This document shows, in pieces, positions 1 through 10,387 of a stretch of 64,000 nt of DNA. The position numbers and the translations under genes are program-made. Each line of letters starts with the position of its first letter. The stretch's first letter is position 1. Source of the stretch: Sarcophilus harrisii (Eukaryota > Chordata > Mammalia > Dasyuromorphia > Dasyuridae); the NCBI RefSeq assembly GCF_902635505.1, contig NC_045429.1, positions 427,641,669-427,705,668 on the forward strand, in the 5' to 3' direction. The notes under the pieces are model-generated. The model had not been told where the DNA came from, did no database searches, and worked only from the letters and a program-made list of their open reading frames with translations.

Positions 1-84
1 AAACTCAGAGATGTGAAATGATAGGTCTTTGATGTCATAGGTCTTAGAAATGTGAGAATTGAAATTCAAATCCAGTTCTCTTAT

Positions 85-395
85 GACCCTCAAACTCTAA
101 TTTTCTTTCATAATTCTTTCTAGATTGGAAACTCCTTGAGGACAGAAACTGGGCTTTATTTATGTTTGTGCTTTAGCTATCATAGTTAGTACAATGTATT
201 ACACATAAGCATAGACACTAAATTTGTGATTTCAATAGCATAGGACACTCCAAGGTGAGGAAGTTACCCATACTAATTTTAGTGGACTAAGTGGTTTGCC
301 CAGCATCACAAAGCCAAAATGGGTCAAACTAGGTTTTCCTGGATCTAAATTTAGCTAGTTCTCTAAGAATTACACCAAACTGCCTCTTGAATCGC
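85..395. repeat. Old SINE/LINE tails
   Basis: 124-225 reads 'ttggaaactccttgaggac...', a common tail also seen near 19215 and 28815. 230-395 resembles a minus-strand MIR ('aagtggtttgcccagcatca', 'aggttttcctgg'). The exact families are uncertain. Confidence 0.4.
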
Positions 396-2015
396 ATATA
401 ATTGGTATTTGTTAGTGAAATAAATTCTGTTGTGGAGCTAAAGAAAAAATCAGGTATTTTAATATGTTTTGTTCCCCAAAATCCAGATTTCTGGGCAAAA
501 GGAATTAAGAAGAAGCAGCCTTTCTATGTGGTCCCTCATCATCTCCAACATTGTTTTCTTAGAAATTAGAGACTGGGTTTGAACACGTCTCAGTCTTGTC
601 TTTAATGATAACATAAGTCGATTATAAATGGAGAAGATCAGAATATTTATCCAAAGAACTGAAAGGTTCACAGCCACTAAATGTTCTGGTGAAATTAATC
701 TTTACACATAACTTTACACAAACAATCTCAGAACTTGGGCTTCATTAGTAAAATGTAGTGTTTTAATTTATTCAGTGTCTAAAATCATCTAAATCTCTCA
801 GTTTTGAAAGGCATGAGATGTTTTTTCTCACATGCCAGTTAAGTGTATTTGAATATTGATTGATTGTTGAATTTTGAAAATTGAATATTGATTTTAAAAT
901 TCTTTCTACTGTCATACATTAAAAAAATTAAGATTCTCTTTAAAATCCTCATGGACTTCAATAGACTATTGTGTATTGATATGTTGCTGTTATGAAATGA
1001 ATGCAATTGATGAAATATATTTCATTGTTCCATTTAATTTTGATAGGATACATTATACATATTTCCATGCTTATCTGTCTGACAACCAGTTGTGTAGTTC
1101 TATCCTTGTAATTCTTTCGTGTTCATTTTCTTCTTTGTGATTGCCTCTTATATCCCTTTGCTTTCTAATGGAAGTTTTCTGTATATTTACAAAAAAATCA
1201 ACCGAAGGTAAAATATTTATTTTTTTATCTTGAGCAATCTTATATTCTATTTAAACGAAACCAAATATTTTAGGTAAATTAGAGAGAAATACTAATTAAT
1301 TAGTTTATTAACCAATATTGTGTACATCAGAAAATAATTTAGTTATTGTTTTGGAAATGTAAGCAGATGTTTAACTTTGTGCAGCACGTGTCACAAAAAG
1401 ACACCAGAATGATCTGAACTGGTTAGGTTAGTTTGTAAAAAATGACTTGCTGAAAAATTCAGGAGTCTACACGTTTCATCTTGTCAAGAGACTTTATAGA
1501 TTATCTTTGTAAAAGAATTATTGATTCTCTTACAAAATTTTTTGTAATTTTTACAAAATTTACAAATTATTGATATTGATGTTACTATTCTTAAATATAG
1601 GTCATCTTCTTGTTTTTTATATTTTATGTAGTCAAATCTTGGGCAGTTGGGCTTGATTTTCTGCTTTGTTAATTTTTAGGTATCATTATCTCTCAGTGCA
1701 GAGATAAATATCTTCCAAATTTGCATCTCCTCCACTTCTGTTATCTCAGTTGTCTTCTGTTCTGTATCTTCCTCTGCCTGATGGATGCATATAATTAGAT
1801 TATTTTTCCTGCTACCTTAAATACAGCATAAGTATCTCATTTTTTCCTTCTCCCCACTAAAGGGTGACCACTTTTGTTGGGTATGTGATAGTGGGGATTC
1901 TTTTGGAACATGGATTGGATCATCACATGGTCATTGAGATCTTTTTCAGCTTTCAGATTCCATGATTCTGTGGAAAAGTTCTCTATAAATAATAATGTAT
2001 TTAAGAATAAATTCT
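396..2015. other. Unassigned AT-rich sequence
   Basis: No gene, RNA or recognisable mobile element. Only short ORFs with no protein character. Confidence 0.5.
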
Positions 2016-2178
2016 AGGGCAGCTAGATAGATAGAGCACCAGCCCTGAAGTCAGGAGAACCTGAGTTCCAATCTGGCCTCAGACACTCAACACTTCCTAG
2101 CTATGTGACCCTGGGCAAGTCACTTAACTCCAATTACCTCAGCAAAAACAAAAACAAAATAAATAAATAAATAAATTC
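2016..2178 (+). mobile_element. Marsupial tRNA-derived SINE
   Basis: 'gggcagctagatagatagagcaccagccctgaagtcagga...' through 'gtgaccctgggcaagtcactt' to an A-rich tail (aaacaaaataaataaataa). Same short form as the copy at 36547-36705. Confidence 0.85.
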
Positions 2179-4090
2179 TAGTTAGTAGAAAAAATAAAAA
2201 TAATACACACTGGTAAAAAGGGAAAATTCAAAAATATTTTAAAATAAGTTCATATTTTATAAGTCACAACAACATTTATATATATTTGAAATGTAATAAT
2301 ATATAGGATACTTCAACTTTTGGGACATCTTATATTTATAAATTACATTATTCAGTGTATAGAAATTATATTTACATATTAATTATGTACTATAATGTTG
2401 CACATTTTTGGATCTAAAATAAGATTGAGATGACTTTATTTGGGATTGCATATAAAATCTTGGATTCTTTGCAATAAATCCTCAGCCTCCAGTGGTCGGT
2501 AACTTATAGGTTGGACCACTACTGATCTGACTTCCATCTCTCTATCTTGTCCACAAGGATAATATTAATAATTTAGATTAGTAGTTAATGCTAAACTTGA
2601 GGTAAATTAGGTCTTTGACCTATTCTTGGCCTCCAGTTTAACAATTCTGTTGAAAAAGGAAATGAAATTATTTATGAATTTTTCAACCTTTTATGACCTG
2701 GATTCTTTCCTACTAATTATGCTACACAAATTACTCTTTCTAGGGACATCACTGATTAACTCACAATCTTCAAACCCAGAAATCCTTCTTCAGTCTTCTT
2801 CATCTTGTTGACCTATTTATTATTTAATATAATTGGTTCCCCCTTCTTTTGGATACTTTCTCATCTCTTCATTTTAGTAAACTCTCCATTCTGCCTCTCT
2901 AGCCAATCCTGTTTCCTTCAATGAATGTCTTTTCCCAGTAGTTTAAATGAATATTCTTCTATATTCTCTCCTTACCAGATTTGTTCATTCCCACAACTTC
3001 AATTAAAATATGGCTTCATGGCCTTATTTCCATCTCTGAGCTCTCTTTCATAACTCCAACAGCCTTTCAAATACCTCCAACTTGTATTTCCTACTAGTAT
3101 CTCAAACTCCATCTATTTTAAATAGAATTTTTAAAAATCTGTCCCTAAAAACTTACTTTTAATTTTGACTTTTCTATTTTCTTTAGTGCCCATATCTCAC
3201 TCATCCAGCCTTCTTTGTTTAAAATTTTGGTATTAACTTTAACTATTTCTCATATCCCTTATCTTCATATTTCTGTATCCTTCACCTTTTAATCGACTGG
3301 TTAAATTATGTGAATTATATCTCTATAGTATTTCTTGCATTTATCTTCTTTTGTTTACTGCTTATCAAATGAAAGGCAACGAGGTTGAAAGATCATTGAA
3401 GTGACTCTCAGGAGACCTAGGTCCCTTTCCTGTCTTTACCATTAATTCTTTCTATGACATTAAACATGTTTTTTTATTTCCCTGGATCAGGAAGTAGGCT
3501 AAAGCTCAATCATGAAAAGCATCAAATGCCAACAGAAGAGAGAAAAGGGACACTTCAATAGGAAATGAAAATGTATTTGAAATTTCAGACTTAACCTGTC
3601 CAGGGATGTCTATAATTTCCTTTTTTATAGTTATGTTATTAACATACAAACTAATCTTAAATGGAAAAATACTTAATAGATATTAATAACATAAAATAAC
3701 TATAATTATTATACTAATATGTTGGGTTGATTTATTATTTTGGCACACAGTTTTTCCAAATCTAGAATTCCTCACAATTCTTTTTAAACTACTTATCTTT
3801 CTGTTTATTTTGTTAATCTGTTCTACTACCAGTTTGGACTATTGTCTTTTTTAGTATTCTCTCCTCTCCAATCCCAATGTGTGGTTAAAAAAAAGACAAA
3901 ACAACAGCACTCTGAAAAAGAAAGTCCTTTATAGATATATCCTTATTCTGGCAAAATAAATTCTTTCATTAGTCATTTTTACATTAAAGTAAATCTATTT
4001 TAATTAAACAATTACTTAATTAAGGTTTATGGTTTTAAATTGTATTAAGATGCTTAGAACACCTTGTGTTTAAGAAATTATGACAGATCT
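2179..4090. other. Unassigned AT-rich sequence
   Basis: No supportable gene or repeat. Pyrimidine-rich patches near 2850-3300. Confidence 0.45.
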
Positions 4091-4330
4091 TTTCATGATA
4101 ACCAAAAATTGGAATCTATAGGTGTGTGCTCTTAATGAGGAATGGGTAAACAATTCATGGTTTATGAATGTAATTAAATTTTATTGTGTCATAAGAAATG
4201 CTGAAATGTTTAATTGTAGAAAAAAATGAGGAAGACTTTCTTGAATGGATACAAAGTGAGCAGAACAATATATTCAATGATAATGACATTGTTACCAGGG
4301 CAACTGACAAGTATCTAGGTATGTATAATA
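4091..4330 (+). mobile_element. L1 3'-end fragment
   Basis: A degraded match to the marsupial L1 3' region: 'ccaaaaattggaatctatagg', 'aatgggtaaacaattcatggtttatgaatg', 'aaagtgagcagaacaata'. The same blocks are seen in better shape at 27100-27300. Confidence 0.6.
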
Positions 4331-4439
4331 CAATGGAGTGTGATGTGTAACATAGGATATAGATAGAATCATAGTCTGAAAGTTGGAAGACAGGATAGAG
4401 GCCATTGAGTCCAACTGTTATAGATAAAGAAACTGAAGT

Positions 4440-5760
4440 ACAGTTTTTAAATTTTAACTTTTTTTGGGGGGGGAATTATACATGTACACTTATTTTTTTT
4501 TTTAACACAATTCCTTATGAATCATGTTGGGAAAGAAAAATCATAACAAACGGGAAAAACCATGAGAGAAAAAAAAACAGAAGAAAAAAAGGTGAACATA
4601 GCATGTGCTGATTCACATTCAGTTTTCATAATTCTCTCTCTGGATGTAGATGGTGTTGATTGAAATTGCTTCGAATCACTGAACTGCTGAAAAGAACCAA
4701 ATCCATCATAGTTGATTATCACACAATCTTGCTGTTACTGTGTACAGTGTATTCCTGGTTCTGCTTGTTTTTTCAGCATCGGTATATGTACATCTTTATT
4801 TTATTTATAATGATTTTTAAAATCAGCTTGTCCATCATTTTTAAAAGGGCATAATATTCCATTTCTTTCATATATTACAATTTCTTCAGCCATTCATCAA
4901 TTGATAGACATCTACTCATTTTCCAACTCTTTACTACCACAAAAAAGTTGCTATAAACATTTTTGTACATGTGGGTCCCTTACCCTCCTTTATGATTTCT
5001 TTGGAATACAAATCCAGTAATGGCATTGCAAAGGGTGTGCATAGTTTTGTAGTCCTTTGGGCATAGTTCCAAATTGCTCTCCAGAATGGTTGGATCATTT
5101 CCAACTCCACTAACAATACATTAGTGTCCCAGTTTTCCCTTCCAACATTTATTATTATCTTTTCCTGTCATCTTAACTAATCTGAGAGGTGTGAGGTGGA
5201 AATCAAAGCAGAGTTGCTGTAATTTGCATTTTTCTAATCAATAGAGATTTAGAGCAATTTTTTTCATAGGAGATATATGGCTTTAATTTCTTCATCTGAA
5301 ATTGAGGAATGATTTGTATTCTTATAAATTTGACACAGTTTTTAAATATTATATAAATGAGGCCTTTAACAGAAATATTGGCTGTAAAATTCCCCCTAGC
5401 TTTGTGCTTTCCTTCTAGTCTTGGCTGTGTGGGTTTTGTTTGTGCGACCCCTTTTTAATTTAATGTAATCTAAGCTATCCATTTTGCATTTCATGATGTT
5501 CTTCAATTCTTCTTTGGCCATTTCTCCCTTCTTCAAAGATCTGATCGGTAAACTAACTCTTGCTCTCCTAATTTGTTTATAGTATCACCATTTATGCCAA
5601 AATCAAGCACTCATTTTGACTTTATTTTCATATGAGGTGTGAAATGTAGGTTTCTGGCCTATTATTTTCCAGTTTTCCCAGTAATTTTTTTGTGAAATAA
5701 TTCTTATCTGTGGGTTGGGTTTTTAGCGATCCCGCTCACCTTTGTCTTCATTGGTTATTG
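4440..5760 (-). mobile_element. L1 LINE, 3' half, minus strand
   Basis: The plus strand reads the reverse complement of L1 3' sequence: 'catagttgattatcacacaatcttgctgttactgtg', then 'ttccaactccactaacaatacattagtgtcccagttttccc', 'aatttgcatttttctaatcaatagagattta', 'cctttaacagaaatattggctgtaaaa', 'tatccattttgcatttcatgat'. This order is typical of marsupial L1 copies. It is old, with many substitutions. Confidence 0.8.
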
Positions 5761-5991
5761 CTGAGACTTGGTTTGTGACATCTAATTAGAATATAGTAGT
5801 GGAAGGAATGAATTATTCAAAAGGAAATAAAAATGAGCAGTAAAGTAATATACATTAAGAAGATATCCATCTAAGTTGGGAGATGTTAAATATCTTGATT
5901 TAAAAAAAAGAGGGGGGGTAAAGATTTCAAAATGAAGGGCTGGTGAGAATTGATAAAATTCTAGTTGACATTAATAAAATCATTTTGGGGA

Positions 5992-5992
<1 letters not shown>

Positions 5993-6034
<42 letters not shown>

Positions 6035-6118
6035 CACACATATAGTATATAATTATATGTACATAATATGTATAATATATATATACACACATACATGCAT
6101 ACACATATACACATGCCA
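5993..6118. repeat. (TA)n microsatellite with CA-rich flank
   Basis: Perfect TA run at 5993-6029, then mixed TA/CA repeats to about 6118. Confidence 0.95.
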
Positions 6119-6449
6119 TATCATGGCTTCATTAAGAAAAAATTATGTGAAGGATTTCTCCTTTATTGATTGGGGAAGGAAGGGTTAAGCATTTATATAG
6201 ACCCTTCTATGTGCTAGGAGTGTCCTAAATGATTTTTACAAATATTATCTCCTTGATTTATTACAGAATTACTAGGATAGTAAATTAAAGTAATTTTTTG
6301 GACTATGGGTACCTGATTTTCAGTAATGCATATGTCAAACAGTTTAGCATTTTCCTTGAAAACAAAATGAAAGCATGTAGACAAAGTTACAGTAGATTCA
6401 GAGCTGACTGAATGACTCAATAAGTAGACATTAATGGATAGATGTGAAA

Positions 6450-6660
6450 CTAGAAAGAGGTTCCTAGTGGAATGCCCCAGGGATCTCCCAGGCAGTTTAG
6501 CATTTTTATTAATAACCTGGATGGAAGCATAGATTTCATACTGATTAAGTTTGCAGATGTCCCAGATGGGAAAGTGCAGTTAGTTACCATGCTAAGAAAT
6601 TCAAGATACAAAAAGATCTTTACAGCCTAGAACAATGGGCTAAATCTAATTAGTTTTAAT
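6450..6660 (+). mobile_element. CR1/L3-type LINE reverse transcriptase fragment
   Basis: Reading from about 6465 gives SGMPQGS...FSIFINNLDGSID followed by LIKFADV. That matches the PQGS...LFN.FINDLD...KFADD block of CR1-clade reverse transcriptases. Degraded, no ORF. Confidence 0.65.
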
Positions 6661-6830
6661 TTGAGATAATTATAACCAATATCAAATTGCTTGCTGTCTT
6701 GGGGAGGGGTTGGAAAGGGAGAAAAAAAAAAGGAAGAAAAAAATCTTATAAAAGTAAATAGAGGAAACTATGTTTACATATAATTAGAAAAACTAAAATT
6801 CTATTAAATGGGAAAAATAAAAATAAATCA
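6655..6830 (+). mobile_element. L1 3' UTR end
   Basis: 'caaattgcttgctgtcttggggaggggttgg...' then a purine-rich stretch and 'tttacatataattagaaaaa', as in the L1 3' end at 54430-54560. Confidence 0.65.
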
Positions 6831-7093
6831 TCTACATAAGTATAACTTGGTGAAGGGGAACTGGACTAGGTGATATCAATACCATTTTACTTTCTTTGTT
6901 ACCAAAGTGAAATAGTATAAACATTTAAATATTTCATGAATGCTTTGTTGATGAACATTTGTATTAAATTTGTTTGTAAATGATCCAGAGGCTTTAATAG
7001 CTATTAACTGAAAATGAGGCAATTGGGTATTGGGCCAGTTTAAAAAAAACCCAACAGTTCACATATATTTATTAAGTATCTATTATATAAGAG

Positions 7094-7350
7094 GTACAGC
7101 TAGGTAGACAGTGGATAGAGTGCCAGATCTGGAGTCAGGAACCTGACTCCATCTTCTTGAGTTCCAATAAATGTTCAGATACTTTCTAGCTATGTGACTC
7201 TGGGCAAGTCACTTAATCCTGTTTGCCTCAGTTTCCTTATTTGTAAAATGAGCTAGAGAAGGAAAAGGCAAATGACTCCAGCATATTTGCCAAGAAAACC
7301 CCAAGTAGGGTTATGAATTATTGGAGATGATTGATACAACCAAACAATGA
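7094..7350 (+). mobile_element. Marsupial tRNA-derived SINE (long form)
   Basis: 'cagctaggtagacagtggatagagtgcc', 'tagctatgtgactctgggcaag', 'gcctcagtttccttatttgtaaaatgagctagagaagg', 'gccaagaaaacccc'. Confidence 0.8.
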
Positions 7351-7359
7351 CAATAAACA

Positions 7360-7588
7360 TTGAGATCACTTTAAAGTTTTCAAAGTGCTTTAAACACATT
7401 ATCTCATGTAATTCTCTCAGCAACTTGGTGAAGCAAATACTGTTCTTATTTCCCTTTTAAAGATGGAGAAACTAAAGTTGAAAAGGTTTAAGTGGCTTCC
7501 GTAGAGTCATACAGTTAATAAGCATATTAGACAGATTTGAGCTCAACTCTAAATCCAATATTCTATCCATTGTGCCACCTAGGTTCTA
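7360..7588 (-). repeat. MIR-type SINE
   Basis: Reverse-complement order: 'caaagtgctttaaacacattatctcatgtaa', 'agatggagaaact', 'agtcatacagttaataagca', 'tatccattgtgccacctagg'. Confidence 0.65.
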
Positions 7589-7891
7589 TAAAGGGGATTC
7601 TCTTTTGTGCTCAAGTTGGATGATTATTCTTCTGAGGACCTTTTCTAGCTTTAAGATTCTGCTTTCTATGATGCTGTAGATTGGTGAGCATGCCATTTAT
7701 ATCTGATGCAATCTGGTTAGACTGCACTGCTTCCCCCAAAGAGAGGAGGTGGGATACATGAACAGACATAGCTAAAATGACTAATGACATTAAATGTATC
7801 CCCTAACACAAAACAAATCTTAGGAATCTCTGTGTTTGTCTCTCTACGGCCTTCTCATGTTTGCTGTATTCAGTAGTACTTGGGGACTGAT

Positions 7892-8100
7892 CTATATCTA
7901 TATCTTCTCTGGCTAGAGGATTGACCAGAGCTATACCCACCACCAGAGGACTGACCATATCTGGACCCAGATCCTCCACAGCTAGAGGACCGATGTGAAC
8001 TTGAACTATGTCCGTGTCGTCCACATCTCTCGGATTGACCACCTGAACTATATCTATATCTTCTCTGGCTGGAGGATTGACTAGAGCCAGATCCACCACT
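7892..8100 (-). pseudogene. Partial duplicate of hornerin-like coding repeats
   Basis: This stretch is collinear without gaps with 11331-11539 of the hornerin-like exon 3 and differs at only a few bases by eye. It encodes QSSSQRRYRYSSGGQSERCG, then SSSHRSSSCGGSGSRYGQ, then a second QRRYRY module before the similarity stops. There is no S100 exon, start codon or C-terminal tail, so it is a gene fragment. It abuts a copy of the gene's 3' flank (8097-8443) with the shared bases 'act' at the join. Confidence 0.85.
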
Positions 8101-8443
8101 TTTTACTAGCCTAGAATAGTTTTCATACAGACAGATGTTTAGCTGCAATTAAAGCCCAAGACATTTGCCTTTTGAACAAAAATGTTGTCAACTCTCATTT
8201 TTCAAAGATCTCCTCTGTTCACTAGGGAAAAAGACATGATGACAATTTGTCATGTTGATTTTTAGCTTACTTAATAAAGACGTTCCTCAGAATCAGTTGG
8301 ATAACATTGAAAAGTAAGTTCTGAGACTGAATCTCTGTCCTTAAAATTTTCCTACCCCCATGCCAACTTTTGCCATGGCATGAATCTGAAGGCAAGTTCA
8401 CAACCCTGCCACAGTGGCTTTGGCCTTGAGATCTGATAATCTA
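8097..8443 (-). repeat. Duplicate of the hornerin-like 3' flank
   Basis: About 345 bases match 9590-9932 with scattered substitutions and a few short indels (for example 'agctgcaattaaagcccaag' and 'gccacagtggctttggcc' are in both). In the intact gene this segment lies downstream of the stop codon. Here it lies upstream (minus-strand sense) of the duplicated coding fragment, so the order is scrambled relative to the source. Confidence 0.85.
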
Positions 8444-9021
8444 ATCTTCAGCTGCCTTTTTTCTACATTTGCCTTAAATCTCCCTGAATCATCTGAACCA
8501 AGTCTGTAAAACTCTGGGCTATATTATGGGGAATATTTTGTTTCATACTTCATCTCTTAGAACAGAACCAGTATTTGAACCTTGAATGGCCATAAAGCCA
8601 TAATAATATATGGCTCCTCTATAATATTTGCCCATTAGATTAAATTCAGATTTAGATAAATGGATTATGAAAAATCCATTTCTTTGTATCTTGAGATACA
8701 CCTGGGAACAAACTAGCAAAATTCTTTCCTATAAGTTGTGATGATGCTGAAAAGGATAGAATCAAGAAATTTATAGTTTATACCACTGTGTGGTCTTGGG
8801 CAAGTCCTACTTTTCAGCCTCATTGTTCTCAACTTTGAAAGGACCAAACTGGAATGGATTACCTCTTAAAAACATAGTTCAGTTCTAATATTGAAATTTG
8901 CTTATATTCTGAGTCCATTTAAAAATGGAACAAGTTGTGTGGTCTTAGTAAATCATTTAGCTTCTTAATTCTTTCAATTTTCTTTCATTAGTATCTGTGC
9001 ACTTCAAAACTCTGGTTCAGA
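8444..9021. other. Unassigned sequence between duplicated flanks
   Basis: No gene. The sequence diverges from the paralogous flank right after position 8443. Confidence 0.45.
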
Positions 9022-9292
9022 GACAGCTAGATGGCATAGTGGATAGAATGTGAGAACTAAGGTTAGGAAAAATTGATTTGAAATCTAGCCTTAGACTATC
9101 ATAGCTGTGTGACCTTGCACAAGTCACTCAATCTCTATTTGCTCAGTTTCTTCAAATGCAAAATGGGAATAATAATTAATAATAATCATCATCCTACTTC
9201 CTAAGGTTGTGGTGAGAATTAAATAAGATCATTTTTATAAAGGGCTCAGCATAATGTCTGGCACATAGTAGGTGCTTAATAAATGTTTAGGG
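9022..9292 (+). repeat. MIR-type SINE
   Basis: Head 'cagctagatggcatagtggatag', core 'tagctgtgtgaccttgcacaagtcact', tail 'gcataatgtctggcacatagtaggtgcttaataaatgttt'. Confidence 0.8.
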
Positions 9293-9589
9293 GAAAGGAA
9301 TAATGGAGATTTCTTGGTAAATAGCCTACTTGAAATCAGTTCCTAGTTTGATATGAGAATGAAGCAGAGAAGACACAGGATAAATATTTGATAAACAATA
9401 GTTTATTATCAGTTTTCATGAAATCCAGCTTTTAGATTTTACCAAATGCCCTCAAGGGAACAGCAATAATCAAGTATTATAGTTGATCAAAAATATCATA
9501 TGGTTGTTAACATACATTTTCTGTCCCCTTTTCCTGATAGTTAACATTCTCTAGAGTGGAAAGGTTGTGTAAGTGGCTATCTTGCCTAT

Positions 9590-9932
9590 ACTTTTTACTA
9601 GCTAGAATAGTTTTCATGCAGACAAATGTTTAGCTGCAATTAAAGCCCAAGATGTTTGCCTTTTGAATAAAAATGTTGCCAACTCTCATTTATCAAAGAT
9701 CTCCTCTCTTGGCTAGGGAAAAAGACATGATGGCAATTTCTCATGTTGATTTTTAGCTTACTTAATAAAGAAGTTCCTCAGAATCAATGTTGGATAACAT
9801 TGAAAAGAAAGTTCTGAGATTGAATCTCTGTCCTTAAAATTTTCCTACCCCCATGCTAACTTTTGCCATGGCATGAATCTGAAGGCAAGTACACAACCCT
9901 GCCACAGTGGCTTTGGCCTTGAGAACTGATAA
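9590..9932 (-). other. Hornerin-like 3' flank / probable 3' UTR segment
   Basis: It lies about 460-800 bases past the stop codon. It is duplicated at 8097-8443 and is also recognisably similar to the segment at about 59930-60100 downstream of the filaggrin-like gene (shared order of blocks: tcaaagat, a ttggctagg/ttggttagg block, gacatg, a ttttagctt/tttcagctt block, and a ccctgcc...ttttggcc/ctttggcc block). Presence in both paralogues at a similar distance suggests part of an ancestral 3' UTR. A minus-strand AATAAA lies near 9403-9408 and could be the polyadenylation signal. Confidence 0.5.
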
Positions 9933-10387
9933 TTTAGTCAATTAGGAGTTAGGCAATCTTGCTTCTTAACTCCTTGGAAAGGAGTAATAATAAACTTTTA
10001 CATCAGTAAATTGAACAATCCATGAGCATCCCTTCTCCCACCCCCACCCTAATCAAGCTTTACAGGTTAAAAAATGATTCCCAAGCTCCCAAATTGCATT
10101 GGCCCCAAATGGATACTGCCCCATATTTAGTGTTATACTCCATGGACTCTGTCTAATTACTATTTCCTAACCAAGGGGCTAAATACCCTACACCACTAAG
10201 TGGAACTGTTCTAAGAAGCTACCACCAGATAGAAGGCATAGAGTTGACATGTAGGTTTAAACGAAAAGGACAAAGGCAGTTTGCCCTGTTCCCAGAACTG
10301 AATGCCACAGTAAATGGCTTGGTCATAGTATAAATTTTTCTTTCCTCTTTTTCTGTTATTTCAGTTATTTAGCATTCATCTACCTTT

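Noticed and set aside
7803-8099. Minus-strand frame MVDLALVNPPARED...
   Set aside because: Alternative frame of the duplicated repeat fragment; the QRRYRY frame matches the parent gene.
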